Part shown: positions 23,725-37,000 of the stretch, in pieces
How positions within the stretch are numbered: position 1 is the stretch's first letter
Layout of the letters: each line of letters begins with the position of its first letter
From: Ischnura elegans
Lineage: Eukaryota > Arthropoda > Insecta > Odonata > Coenagrionidae
Assembly: GCF_921293095.1 (NCBI RefSeq)
Contig: NC_060246.1
Location: 134,230,198-134,294,197, forward strand
Reading direction: 5' to 3'
DNA: 64,000 nt
The notes under the pieces: generated by a model
What the model was told of the DNA's origin: nothing
What the model saw: only the letters and a program-made list of their open reading frames with translations
Databases searched by the model: none
Program-made: the position numbers and the translations under genes

Positions 23725-25485
23725 TCGGAGTAAAAATCGAGAAATCTCATCTGTCTTTAAGGGTTAAATAATTAATGACATTCACTGTTACAACGAAACC
23801 TGGAAAAATTACGGGTAAAGGGAAGCTGAGTATTCACAGAGAAAAGAATGGAGAAATATGCACGCAAAATAACTGCCTAAATGGTCATCGTAATGTGATA
23901 AGAAAATGTGTCAAAGTTTACAAAACAGATGTTCATTAAACTTTCAATCATATATTTTAGGTGCTACGTTTTTTGCCACTAAAACTTAAAATGCTCTTCC
24001 CTATTAGCACGGTTTTGTAAACAAAAAGTGGAATTTTGGGTGCTACTAAGAGAAAGTAATATACACAGTTCTCTGGTTGCCGTGCCGTAAATGAAGCTGT
24101 GAAACTTTCGAAAGGACCGTAAAAGAATACTCATGGCATCATTGGGTATTTCTCCATACTTCTCCAGCGCATCACCACAACTTAGCTAATGTCTCCATCG
24201 GTACTCAATGACGCAAGTTCCTTCAGTTGAATGTTCTTTCATTTAATGAAGAACCAAAACTGTACGCTCCGAATGAAATCAGTGACTACCGCTAATTAAC
24301 AAGGCAAAAGCGAACACCGTTGACCTCAGATTCGAGTTCCGTGTGGCTATTCAGGTACCTATTCGTCCGCAAACAATTGTTTTCACCTACGGTGGACAAT
24401 CAGCGAGTAGCCTTGACCATAGTCCCCCCTAATACTGCATTATGCTTACTTTTAAGCATTTATTTTAACCGTATTATTGCCTTCGATAATTCCTAGATGT
24501 TAACTCCTACCTCACGCATAGTTCAGTGCATACTCAGGTTTTAAGCAATGATTTCTTAAAAGCTGTATGGTGGAAAGCACGCACTCTTAAAGCAAATATT
24601 CTAGGAAAAAAGAATGTTTGCCACGATCTTCGAAGTTTCTTTGAACATTAAATAATCAACGACACTAAATAGAGCTTAGGTATTGCCGCTAATAAAATAT
24701 AGGTTCGCAAAATCATCTCAGGAAGCAAACCAATACAGGTATAAGCATTGCGCTCCGTAAGGATTGATGGATTTGAATTTTTTATCAGTAGAGAGGAGGA
24801 CACCTAATCGCAGCAAAAAAATTATAACTCACTCATACAAGAGATGGAGAAGTAGGTCAAGTAGCAGCGGCGTTGAAACAGCAAATGTGCCGTTTTTTTT
24901 ATGGGATATCATTTTAGGTGCCCAACACCTTGTGACGTCCACTTATCTCGGCTGCCAGAACCAACATCCTCTCCGATTAATTTTAATTAGTTCCACGCGA
25001 TGAAAAATACTTGAGCAAGCAGAAACAAGTCAAGAGAGTGCGTGCGACAGAGCCGTAAATTTGATTAAGTCCATGACTGGAAAAATTATTTTCCTCCACC
25101 AGAACAAATTATGAGCGTCATTAAAGAGAGAGACTATTTTTTTAGGCTATTTTAGGAAGTTAGAGAAAGTAATTTTCAGGGGAAATAATGGAGGTAAAAA
25201 CAGGCATTAAGAAACATAAACTTGTGGGAAAAGAACTGGATGTAAATTTACGCAGTCTAGATAGTACTGAATCAACCAAATACTCAATAGCTATTTGGAG
25301 AGAAACTTTCGGAAAACAGAAGATGAAAGTATAGAAAAGAATTCCATCGTAAAAATTAAATAGAGAAGTCGTCCCAAGAAAATTCTTTAACATTTTTATA
25401 AGAAAATTTTCCAATGGCCAGTGCAGGAAATAAATAGTTCTGAATTCTTTCCACAGAAGGATACACAGGTAGAACATTTACTCCC
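23725..25485. other. Gene-free AT-rich DNA
   Basis: No frame with a recognisable product. The minus-strand frame at 25160-25477 (105 codons) is rich in F, L and S but lacks clear membrane-segment spacing and looks AT-driven. Confidence 0.5.
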
Positions 25486-25488
25486 TAG

Positions 25489-25625
25489 AGGAGCCAGTAA
25501 TCGAATTTAACATCGAGTAAAAATAATGAGAAACAGTTTTACAGCGAGGAAATACCTGCAAAAGTAAATAATCTAGTGTAAGGAGCCAGTAATCGAATTT
25601 ATCACCGAGGGAAAATAACGAGAGA
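25489..25625 (+). repeat. Local tandem duplication, about 91-bp period
   Basis: AGGAGCCAGTAATCGAATTT occurs at 25489 and again at about 25580. The following ACATCGAGTAAAAATAATGAGA and ATCACCGAGGGAAAATAACGAGA correspond with a few changes. This is a simple local duplication. Confidence 0.7.
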
Positions 25626-25749
25626 TACACCCGGGAAATAAATACCCGCCAGGTTGGAAGGAAATCAGGCTTCTCTCCTGACTTCATTTTAGCTGACTGT
25701 GAGTAATTCTCACGGTTACCACGAACAATTGAGGTAAAAATTAGCATTT

Positions 25750-28060
25750 ATTTCATTATGTAGCGAGATCGATGCCTAAAGTCACGTGGGAGATACGGGG
25801 AAGAACGGCAAGGGCGGAGAGGGGCGTGTCAGAGGCGCCCGTTCATTCTTCGCCGGTGGCCGCGTGGGTGAATCGCTCGCTGTGGGAGTCAACCGAACGG
25901 GAGGAGGAAGGAAAACAGCAGACAATCAAGGAGGGCGAGAGATCTGTGCAGGAAACGGACGCATTCCGCAAAACGGAAATCTGGAGCCGGCGATTGGGCG
26001 AAATATCATCGAGGTGTGCCGTCAAATTATTATTAGTAGCAAGAGTTTCAATTCTGCACGTATTTGGGTCATCCACTATGACCTCTGATAAATTCAACAT
26101 GGGTGGAGAAATCCAATTAAGACACTAAGACCAAAAATAGATAGTGTTTACACTCACTCACTCAATGATTCTACGTCGGTTTGGATACAGGAGGGCATTG
26201 CTTATCCTAGTTTAAGCTACAGGCGTCTAACCTTTCAAACTTTCTGTGTAGTGGACTAGTTTTTAAATGACTACATGAGCCTGTAAACTTTAGATCATCA
26301 AAACATTGATTTTACTACACCTAATGATACTTAAGCAGTCTTAATGTGCCGATATAAAATATAACCACCATATCACTTATCAAGTAAGTATTATTCACCA
26401 ATCATAATGCCATACAAGATTGCATATACACTTGTTAAGCGCTATTTTCTAGTTCACCATAAGCTGATTTTTCTATTTTGTTAATATTTGAATCTGAGGA
26501 ATTCATGGGCAGTTAAAGCCACTAGAGGCATGCGAGTGCACTGGAAAGTGATATATTTCTTGTGAAACGGAAAGAAGGCTCCCCAGTTTCACTCAGGAGC
26601 TTATGGAAATACTTGTTCGATGATTGATTAACGCTTGGTTATATACATCGTTTTAAGAACCTAATAATGTAAGATGATAGTAACCATGAAACTTGGGCTG
26701 ATATATTTAGAGTGAAAGGCAGATAGAAATTGAATTCTGTAATTGAAGTCAAACCGATACTTGAAAATGGACGACGTCAGGTATTTGAAAATGGCGCTAC
26801 GATTTGCTCAGAAGGATGTGAAAACCATAAGCTTAAAAATGCAGTTATTTACTTATTTATTTATTTAGGCTTAAAGTTAGTGCAATAATTATAGATGAAA
26901 ATTAGCCAATCCGATTAAAAAAAGCAACGGTGGTACTTATGAATAGTCCTGAATGCGAATATGGAAGGATATGAATGCCACTCAAATACCTTCACCACCG
27001 TTAGGTTCCAAGCACATGAAAATTTGTGACACTCCATGAGAGTAATTACGTTTGACCAAGAAACAATAATCAAAGAAAAACTCTTTAAGAAGCACACTGA
27101 TTACTTTTCATTGAAAGAAAAAATAAATAGGTACACATCGACGACCTGAGGTATGCTTTACTCCCAATACTCAGAAGAAATTTTTATGCCTAGAAAATAT
27201 CTTGGTACGTGGGTACAAAAATTAGGTCTATAAACCCAAGAATAAAATTATCTAATGAAAATAATTGAAATTGGCCGAATGTTGAACCCAGGTCCATCAT
27301 TTTCTGGCCAGAATTTTTTCCGCTATCTACGGAGATGGTAAATATTTGCACAACTGATTAGTAATCGAGATATCCGCCTAAGAATTCCGGTTACGCCAAA
27401 TTCATTGCCGAAATTTTATGGTCGATTTCATCCTCTAGGGCCACAATTCAAAATGTCTAGCAGTCCCTAAACGCGTTGAATAGGGCAGCCAAACGTAGCA
27501 ATTGACACGCCTCACGTCCAATTCTGACTCAGTAGAAGATTTGCGAGGACTGCTATCAAGGATGAATTTTATAGAAGGGGAAAATATGAAAATCTTTCTC
27601 GAGGAGAACACTCCCGTAAGCTCAGACGATGCTCTCAATCTCGCCCTTTATAAATCGACCAATTTTCGACGTTCGAGAGCGGCTTAGAGGAAATCCTTCA
27701 ATTTACGAGTGAAATTCGCAGACTCCCATCCAATTCCGGGCGAGTCTCCACAGGCCTGACCGCTCTCAATAAAGAGACTCCCCAGTCGTAACTCAACGGG
27801 AATAACGGCAGGGACCACCCCGGAGAGAAGAAGGCAGATGAGGGACACGCCAGCCACCCTGCTCCATCCCTAAGCTTTCCCTCTTCTTAAGCCATTTTGC
27901 CGCTTATCAAGGAGCAGATCGCGCCAAGCTGCGAGCGTCCGCACCACCCAGGAAAACTTGACCGGACCCATGATAGTCCCTTGCAGGACTCCAACTGTGG
28001 CAAAAAAAACACCTTTCGCATTCCAGTGAACATCTGAAAATAATGGCTTGCATCTGCATT
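25750..28060. other. Gene-free stretch with a GC-richer patch
   Basis: 25780-26010 is GC-richer and carries overlapping compositional frames. 26850-26875 has a TTTA-type simple repeat. 27440-28000 is again GC-richer. No domain or splice pattern was recognised. Confidence 0.45.
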
Positions 28061-28981
28061 TCAGCAACGGCTGGTATCATCTTCCGAGGTTACCCTTCGA
28101 AAGGCTTCCACTGGAAATAAACAAGAAACTCTTTCTGAACGCTAGCCCTCTAACTACTCCTCGTCAATTTCTCTAATTTACATGGACCCTTTCAAGAAGT
28201 TAAGAACTTTTATCCAGGTTATCGTTGGAAAACAAACAATGGATATATGCTCTGACTGGGCCCTCACATCGCTGGCAACAGTGTTAGATTTGACCCCTGC
28301 CATTTTATCAACAAAATATCATTTAAGGGCCATCTTAGCTACGAGATTTTAAAAGAGCACAATAATAATTCATGTTGCATAAAATAATTTGAGAACGAGT
28401 AAGCTACGATAGCGAAATTATTTGCACTTGCTTCAATATTGCCAAGCCTTTTCCTAGCATAAAAAATAGTATTAAAAAAATTAACGCTGAGTCTATTTCC
28501 ACTAAGTTTTTTTTCCTCGCAAAAATTATTAGTTCTTCCCGTAAAAAGTAAAAAAATTGGTTTTCCAAAAAAATTAGCTCTAATAGGATCAGTAGAGATA
28601 CCCATAATTGAAAAAATACACTAGGAGAATAAAAATTTAAATTAGAGACTATTAAAAAGAATACGATAAGAAACAAAAAATCGTCATACTATTTGCATAT
28701 TTGAATCTTAAATGTGAATCAATTACAGTAATTAGGATGAAATCATAGATCTGATGATTACTTCGCATGGATCATCGTCATATTCAATTTTACTCCGCAA
28801 TTCCACGTGAAATAAATAAAGATTCTTGTGAATGGGGATTCTCGTGTAACTTCAAACTGAATCAAAACATATGTTCCTTAGAGTAATCATCAAAGGTTAG
28901 CATTCGCCGATTATTTGTGACCTAATGTGCATTGACATGTATCTCATTCATTCTCGAATTCTGTCTCCAGTTAAAAAGGAT

Positions 28982-29068
28982 AAAAATATAGCTTAACTGC
29001 CAAAAAATAATTTAGCCAAAAATTAGCGAATTATAAAAGTCAGTAACGAGAAACATGGATTGAGCTAT
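28982..29068 (+). repeat. Dispersed repeat, copy 1
   Basis: Shares the ordered blocks TTAAC, CAAAA, ATAATTTA, AGCCAAAAAT, ATTAT(A/G)AAAGTCAG and AACGA with 30548-30632 in the same orientation. The family is unknown and the copies are well diverged. Confidence 0.5.
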
Positions 29069-29069
29069 G

Positions 29070-30540
29070 GATCAAAATCATAAGATTATATCATGGTAGA
29101 CATCGCTCCATAAAACGTCACATGTTCCTCAACCAATTTCTGAGGAATGAAAATCCAATCGAAAATACCTCCTCATTTCTCGGAAACAGATTTTCCTCTG
29201 ATATAAAACGGAAAAGATAGAAACGCATGTGTGATTTTCACCGACAATAAGAACTAGTAAAGAAAATTTAGGTAATTCAAATTTCATTCCAGCGGTAGTT
29301 AAACATGACAGCTGACTGAAATTATAGCAGCAGAAAATAATGAAGCTACGCCCTTGTGCAACTGCAAAACATATGAACAGAGGCATGGGTACCGAATATT
29401 CCGATAAAACATGAGGAAAAACGTGCATCGAGATATTTCTTAGAAACAAGATTAGTTGAATCCTTTTAGAAGAAACGAGAAGCCGGATCGCAAAATCCAC
29501 TTATCCTCCGAAGCTGACCACAGACTTTCCTTATCTTTAAAATTCAAGCAGACCCCTCGGAAACACCGGAGCACCAGTGTGTCATTCTGAAGCGGTCGCT
29601 GATGCATCCATCAATTCCAGGAAACACTTCCTGGAATACGTCTTCCCAAATAGGGTATCTTCCCATTCCGACGAAAGAGGAAAGAAACGATGGCAAAATG
29701 CTATTCATGAAACCAAAACTGGACAAAATACAAAGAGGACCAGTAGGTAGTTGAGTAAAACACCGATAAGTCAGAGGAAATAGCATGGACTTCCTTAAAT
29801 TTTTATTCAAAGGAACCCCCGGGATGAATCAACAGCTGGAGAACACATATATTTCATGGGATACTTATGAAAACCATCGTTGATCCATAAAGTTAACAAA
29901 TTCAAGCAGTACTCAACCAAATAAAAACTAAAAATAATCTAACTTCCATGGGAGATGAAGTTAACAATCCTAACATTGGTTTGACGCAGCTCTCTATTTC
30001 TCTCTTCTATCCGCGAACCTTTTCATAGTAAAAAATTACTACGAGGGAAAGTTAAAGCTTAAGTTGAAGGAAGATAGTTACCAAAATAGAAAGGTTTCAG
30101 ACCAGTTTTAAAAATACCGCTCAAAAGCTCAAGTAATAACAGTAATTAAATACAGGTAGCCACGTTAATGAGAGATAAGTTAAGTCTAATGGCAGAAGAC
30201 TGAAGAAACCCGTCGCGCGTCTTCACCAACCTGCTCTGAAAGAGGGGAGAATATGTACGCATAAGTCGTCACAATTGACCAGATAAGTATAGCACCCGAA
30301 TTCGTTAACATCCAAGCAGGGATTGGCACGTAACTGAAAAGTATACGAATTTCATGCTTGTATTTGGCTTCGTCCTGCTTTGAAAAGTTTTTTTGTTCAG
30401 GGTACCAGCTACGTTAAGTGGCCCATGTAGCCGAAATTTTAAGGTGTGATTGTTTACCAAGCAATATAAATATTCAACCCAAATGAAAGTCACTTGGGTT
30501 GAAATGTCTTATTCATTACTGACAAACTGTCTCGAATAAA
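29070..30540. other. Gene-free stretch
   Basis: The minus frame at 29129-29500 (123 codons) is partly hydrophobic but lacks regular membrane segments or a family signature. No defined repeat apart from the hairpin at 29614. Confidence 0.4.
29614..29637. promoter_or_regulatory. Perfect hairpin made of two STAT-like half palindromes
   Basis: ATTCCAGGAA-ACAC-TTCCTGGAAT is a perfect 10-bp inverted repeat with a 4-base loop. Each arm contains TTCC-N-GGAA, the STAT recognition pattern. With no gene nearby, function is speculative. Confidence 0.2.
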
Positions 30541-30547
30541 AATGAAA

Positions 30548-30632
30548 AAAAAATACTTTAACGTCAAAACATAATTTAAATAGCCAAAAATGTAGGGATT
30601 ATGAAAGTCAGGAACGATGTAATGGATGGATT
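30548..30632 (+). repeat. Dispersed repeat, copy 2
   Basis: The diverged partner of 28982-29068 (same orientation, 1.57 kb away), with ATAATTTA, TAGCCAAAAAT and ATGAAAGTCAGGAACGA in the same order. Confidence 0.5.
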
Positions 30633-30639
30633 TAAACAC

Positions 30640-32870
30640 GGACACCATTGATACAGTGATAACCAAGTCATGAGTTGTTCAATAATTATTGAATAAAAAT
30701 AAGTAGGCGTAATATACAGGGTATCATTAATTTACATGAAACGGCATTCCACGTCTTCGGCCAAGTCCATATCGTTCACATCCACTCAAGTTCACAGACG
30801 TCCACATCCACAAAAAAATCCTTTGGGAATAATTTTGAATTAAGGAAAGATTGAGTGATCAGTATCGCTGCCGCTAGCAGCCTCAGGCAAGGCAACAGAG
30901 CAATCCACAACACTTTACTTTCCCCGCACCTAGCCGCCTCCGACCTAGAGACTTCAACGCCCGACTTCACGGAAGGAATCGCTCGAAGGTCGGATCGACA
31001 GATTCACATGACGGATTAAGAAGGGGAGAGCGGGTGACGGGGTGCAGAGCCGTTTCCTGGGAAGGGAAGTAGGAGCCGCGCGGCGTCTGATACCAGATAG
31101 TTTAACGAGACGGGCATTCCTAATAGCTCCTCGGCAATTAGCACCCCGATGTGGAAGTCTTTGTCGGGAGACGACGCCGCCACTGCCAAGATGAATGCAA
31201 CCTAGACAGCGTTTTCAGCTAAATGAATGTAGACGGTAGCCAAGGGTGCATCAATACTTTCTCCGACCGATGTTTAATCGAACAATCGGACTCCATGTTA
31301 ATGGGAGCCTCGACATTGTAGTGTTAGAAACACTTATGGATGGTTATAAAATCTAGCTGAGACCTTTTGTTGTCGAAACAAGCCAAGGAATATAATTAAT
31401 TCATGTTTAAAAATTCATGTTAATAAAATAAGAATGTTTCAAAATGGAAGTTTCAGCGATTTTCAGAAAAATTCAATGGTAAGTTACATTGTTTTCATTT
31501 ATAATACGACTAAAATAAAATTGTACTCCTTATTAAAATTACTACAAATTCAATATACAACACTGAATATTACGAAGAGTTTGGAAGAGCTTGAATTTGA
31601 AAATAGCTGATTTTTTTTCATAAGACAGGGGACAGCATTATTTATAAAAAAATCATATACAACAGGCATTAAAGGACGAAATAATGTCTCCTCTCCAAAA
31701 ATGAATAACTGTCTGGGGTTCTGTTAGGTGGTTAAATTTACAAATGAGAGGGTATGAAGAGTAAATCATGTTTGAAGAGTAAATCATTTGCGTGTTTATA
31801 TTTGCTATATATGTACATATATTGATGATAGAGAAGCAATTAAAACTAAATAAACTCAGCACGAGTGATAAATTGATTTTACATCAAATATAAATAATTC
31901 GAATAAATATAACTAAAAGAGCATATCTAAAGCTTGTCCCTCATCCAAAGAACACTGAAGCAAGGTGGTATTTAACTTCCCTGAGGAACCAAATGATTAT
32001 TCCCCATTTTTTCCTTTTCGGCATTACCTTCCAACACACTTGGTCTCCACGGCCTCTTTCATCTCCATTATCAAGAATGTTAACGAGTAATTATCATTTT
32101 GAGGAAAAACATTAAGCATTAGAGGAACAGGAACGAAGAGAAGCATGAGATTATATATTTTCCCAATATAAATATGGATGTCAAAAATTAAAAGATTAAA
32201 TTTTCCTCAATAGTTCTTCTTTCCGAAAATCATCTTGCCGCAAAACTATGTCATGGACTACTTAGAAGAAAACTTCATTAGCTGATGTTTTCTTCTAAGA
32301 CACAAGCGTCCCTTCTCCCATCTCCTAGACATTGAACGGGTAGTGCTCTCACCACGAAATAATGATGACATCATATTTCAATGCATTGTGAAAATTTTCC
32401 CACATCGCCTCATTTTCGGGGCACTTGGGGCAAGGTTATGCACGCATGCAGGTATCTGCCATCATTCTCCAGCGAGAAATTACCATCGCAGGCAAATTCC
32501 ATTCCCTAGTGTTCGGCTCACAGGAACGCTGCGAGACCGAAACTAGAAAGCGACCGAGACTTATATGGAAGATTGGAAAGGGTAGGAGGATCGCCGATTC
32601 TAAATAGGATGAGCAACATAATGGGAGAAATCTCCGCAGCAAGGGAAGACAAAGGAGCCACGTTAAAGAAGAAAGACGACCCCGAACAGTTTCATTTGAG
32701 AGAGGCATTCCATCAAGGAAGGGTGACTAGGCATGAGGACATCCCCACACCCAAACCCCAGACATGAGGACACCCCCAGGGTACTGTTTGTGGAGGCAAT
32801 TCTTTCCATCACGCGTGTACTAGGGGATTAGATGGTAAACAATAAGCAGAGGAAAGAACATGTATTCAAA
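30640..32870. other. Gene-free stretch
   Basis: A GC-richer patch at 30880-31200 and a GC-richer patch at 32400-32760 hold only compositional frames. 32261-32273 and 32287-32299 form a perfect 13-bp hairpin (CTTAGAAGAAAAC and its complement). No gene is supported. Confidence 0.45.
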
Positions 32871-32879
32871 CCATGAATA

Positions 32880-33200
32880 ACGGGAATGGGGGGAGAAGGC
32901 TGAAGGATAGATTCGGAGCGTGAAGGATATGAGCGTGAAGTGGTGGGGGAGCTTAAAGGAGCTTGGTGGAATAGGACAGGCAGCACGAAAGAACATCAGT
33001 CCCGCAGCGGAAGGACACAATGCAAGAATATCAACTTCAACGGGAGACGTGGTCTGCGGAAAACAATGGTGGATTTGGACGAAGGGAGAGGAGGGAGCTG
33101 AGCAGAGTCCAAAATGATGGATGGTTTGAGACAAAGAGAGAGAGAGAGAGAGGGAGAAAGAGAAGGAAAGATACAGATGAGGGAGGGAGGGATGAGGAAA
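32880..33200. repeat. Purine-rich tract with a GA microsatellite
   Basis: The plus strand is mostly A and G, with a GAGAGA run at 33134-33151 and GGGAGGGAGGGA near 33180. Long minus-strand frames (165 codons at 32996-33493) are Ser/Leu/Pro-rich artefacts of this tract. GA runs can bind GAGA-type factors in insects, but that is inference. Confidence 0.5.
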
Positions 33201-33960
33201 ACAAAAGAAACGCAGTCCGCGAGGTCTTTTTTGATGGTGCCGCTAGCGAGAGTCGCCGGCTTGTCGTCATCCTTGCAAGAGACCAAACCGCGGGCTTGAG
33301 TCGTAATTTGTGTTGGGATCGACAGTCGTGATTTAACAATTACCCCTTTTGCACCCTCCTCCTCATGAATCGACTCCGATGAGAAAGCGACATAATTATC
33401 CCTGCGTTGTGATGTTTGCCAGGTGGAATTTGGGGGTCGTGCGAACGTCACCCTTGATCCCCTCCCAAGAATGCTTGCGCCCTTTTCTCTCAAACCTTTC
33501 GCAGGGCCACGAAGGGTCGCATAAAAATTTCAGGGCACGCGTGAACTTTGGGGGATTCATTCAGAGGATTTTGGGAAAATAAGGACCTGAGTCAGATTCG
33601 ATGACTTGAGAATTTATCTTCTCTTCCTTGGAGAGACGTAGTGAAATCATAAAGAGCAGCAAAGAATCTGCATCCTAACAGGGCAAAGGTTTTCATGTTT
33701 TAACCTCAAGAGGTCTTCAGCGTTTGATCGAGGAGATAAATTAAATATTGATACATAAAGGAACTAATGACTTTGTACAAGGTTATATAACAGTTCCCAA
33801 ACACCAGCCTAGACATCAGACTTAGCATTCATATGTAAGACTTAACTATAAGCAGGAAAATAATTAAAGAAGACATTAGCTATTTCATCTTCATTCCCTA
33901 ATGGCAAAAAGCTCATTCACTGATAAAATAGATTCCCAAAGAAAGAAACCAAGTTGCCGT

Positions 33961-34030
33961 TTGTCTTGAGAATGACGCTATAGCCGTCAAAACTAGTCGA
34001 CAGCAAATAAAGGTTTGTGGAACAGTACTG
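33961..34030 (+). repeat. Single hammerhead-like module with polyA-like tail (locus D)
   Basis: Order: TGTC, TTGAGAA, T, hairpin GACGC-TATA-GCCGTC, AAAAC, TA, GTC, GACA, then GCAAATAAAGG and TTTGTGGAAC. TGTC (33962-33965) pairs with GACA (33999-34002). The stem II hairpin has one bulged C. The AATAAA followed by TGTGGAA layout also occurs at loci C and F. There is no inverted partner. Confidence 0.5.
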
Positions 34031-34034
34031 GGTT

Positions 34035-37000
34035 TTTTGATTCACCATGAAAATAAAATTTTAGTAACGATTACTAAAATAAAAAATAAAAACAAAGAAA
34101 CATATAATCCCATTAAAAATAAATTAAAATATTCGCAATATTTCACACAACTTGATGTGCATTCATTGAGAGGGGAAATTTGGCATTAAACCGCTAAATG
34201 CCAATCTTAGAGAGAGAATAAAATGGGTATGGAATGTCCTAAATATGACGTTATCAATTGTAGTCACACAACAATTCAACTGCCCAAACTTATCGTCGAT
34301 ACAGTGATTCCTTCATCATTGCAACATACGTCAGAATTCAACAAAATAGCATTGCATAGTATTGCATTTCTAAACCACACTTACAATGTATTTTGCCAGC
34401 GTACAGATCATATATAGATTAAAACATCACGCCGAGGTACTTTCTGCATCAAAAATTACCATAGAGCGAACATCTGATGGAAATCCAATTTCCGGAAGTA
34501 TAAAGTTCTTCCTTCACTAATATTATGGCTATCATTGCGAGATGACAAATGATAATCGTCTATAAGTGACAGAGGCTGTTTCCGGTCTGAGGTTATCACG
34601 GGAATAAAAAACCCCTGACCCACAACGGAAGCTAGGAGCAACGGCTACAAAAATATTCTATCTCTTGAATATTCACCGTCGCTTCGAGAGCCACATTTAC
34701 ATTACCCGAAAAGAAAGTTCTGAATGCCTTTGAGTGCATCTATAAAAATATCAAATAGAGTAGTTCTCACTGATTTGATCGCGATCGTGAAAATGCGGTC
34801 AATTTATAGCTCAGACTAGAATGGTACCATTAACATGTCCATTGAGATAATGGCTGGAATATCTCCACGCGATTAGACGGAGGACTAAAGACTGGTTCCT
34901 TCAGCGACCGGTTTTCTTCTTCGACATTAATTTCTAACGGCATTTAGTCATTAGAATAGAGATTTAGATAGAGGAAGAGAAAGTAGAAAAAGGGAAGGAT
35001 CCATTGCGCCAGTTTATTAGGACAAGTACACTTCATTCATCGATAAAAAATTTCTATTCGCGAAAATTTTTTAATTTAACTTCATTACATTTTGACGAAA
35101 AGCAGCCCTCAGAATTCTATTAACCATCTGGGTTGGAGTCGATACTAAATTTAAAAAAACAAATATGGATGCACATTTAATAATATTTACGTGTCTGTAA
35201 ACCTTGAAATTTGAGAAGATATTTCATTTTAAAAATTTAGGAAATCATAAGTAATTTTTAGAATGAAATTACCGTCTTCCATTTCACCGTAAACGTTCAA
35301 CGCGTCAAGTTAGAATGAATTAGAATGTTAAAAGAAGAATTACTTTTTTGCTGCATCAACAGTTGCACTCGTGAAAGGGAAAGTTCACACAGAAAAGGGC
35401 ACCACAAAGAGTTTTAACAGATGTTGAATATGAGCAGTAAAGACTGCAGTGGGTATGTGAAAGCCGGAAAGTGTATTATGATTGTTCAACGGTTATGGGT
35501 ACAACTTGGAGCTAGATCCTGGCCAATTCTCCGTTAACTGATGCCATGGATTCCAAAAATCGGCACAGGTCTACTTGAAATGCATTATAGATGAATAGAT
35601 TTTATGTATGATTACGGGGCTAATAGAGGCGTTTCCTTGATTTTTTCATGAAATGATATCATATTGAGTAGCTTTGTATTCATATCAATAGTCAAAGTTA
35701 TGGCTTCGGAAGATGCACATAACAATAGTTTTTCTCAAAACTTTGCACTATTCCGAAAATTTACGGCATCGATTGTGCATCTCGCTTAGTACATATTATA
35801 TATTTATTCTCACAAATGCACCTGATAACAGAAATTATTACAAGGGGAAAGATGTCTTGAAACTTTTACCAGAGCAAACGTAGGAAAATAGCTTAAGCTT
35901 CCAAATGGAAAAGAAACGACTTATTTTTTTATATTTTTCTTAAATATACGTAAAACATGACATGGGTATAACACTGGAGAATCAAATAAATTTAGTACAG
36001 ACTGTCACGCATACAGAATGGAGGAACACAGAAAATACGGTAATATACTACACTTGGAAGGATTTACGACCATGTTTCCAAGAAGAGAATTATTCCAAGG
36101 GACTAGCATCTCTCCGCACATGAGAACTGATAAGATGCACGAGAAGATAGGCTAAAGATTGCCACGGCGGAGATGACTATCTGGAAAGGCGGACCGCTCG
36201 GACCATGGCGAAGGGAGGCCAAAGGGAAACGTCTCGGTAAAACTGTTTACAGCGCCAGGCGACGGCAGGATGGGAAAACCATCGTAATCAACTCGTGGAG
36301 ACGACTTCGCGAACCACGAACGTCGAAGCTGAAGACAAACGACAACCGCAAAGAGAGTTATCGGCATGAATTCGGTTGCCAAGCTACCGATCTCCTTGGT
36401 AAGTACAGATGAATGGACGAATTTCCGGAGGCTCCAGTAAAAATCATATGTCCTCTCCATCATGACTCTCTTTGCCGAATGGTTTTTTGAGACAGCGGAA
36501 TGAAATACATTACGAGATGACCCAAGCGAACGAAAAGGCCGCCTCGGGCAAAAGAAGTAATACAGCGGGAAAGGTGGTCGTTGGAAGTACGTGAAGACAG
36601 GTAGGGACAAGGGCACAGGCGGAAAAAATACAATATGTCATGATGACAACGACCGATTAATTATTTTTCGGCATCGGCAGGAGAGTATGGGAGTGAATCG
36701 ACAGAGCGAGGAGCACGGTCCGAAAATAGAACTGGTTGAAAAAATAAACGGCCGATCAAAATTATCGATTCAAATAAATCCCTTTCCATTTCATTTTATC
36801 GCAACGACCCGCCCGAGGTTACGAACGTAGCACACGGAAACGACTGAATGAATAAGGACTGAAATTTGAATTTCAAAGCAAATATATCGAGAACTGATTT
36901 ATATTTCTTCTTCTTTTAGATATCATTAATTTTTTCTTCCTCACGACATTGTCTATTTCTTCCCTTAATAATATAGTTAGGATACAACTCTCGAAGCAGA

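Noticed and set aside
24320..24360. GATTCGAGTTCC as a SINE B box (also at 23175)
   Set aside because: An isolated B-box-like string without an A box or shared SINE body.
28036..28088. Ninth hammerhead-like module on the minus strand (GGAAGATGATACCAGC ... GCTGAAAT)
   Set aside because: The order partly fits, but the core is altered, stem II is only 4 bp, and no stem I pairing could be shown.
29129..29500. Possible second chemoreceptor-like frame (123 codons, minus)
   Set aside because: Some hydrophobic runs, but no regular membrane spacing and no receptor signature as at 49247-49790.
32996..33493. 165-codon minus-strand open frame
   Set aside because: It lies opposite a purine-rich plus-strand tract; the translation is mostly S, L, P and F repeats with competing frames on both strands. 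A compositional artefact.
36152..36616. 154-codon minus-strand open frame
   Set aside because: Aromatic/proline-rich, no recognisable family, and overlapped by an opposite-strand frame in a GC-richer patch.
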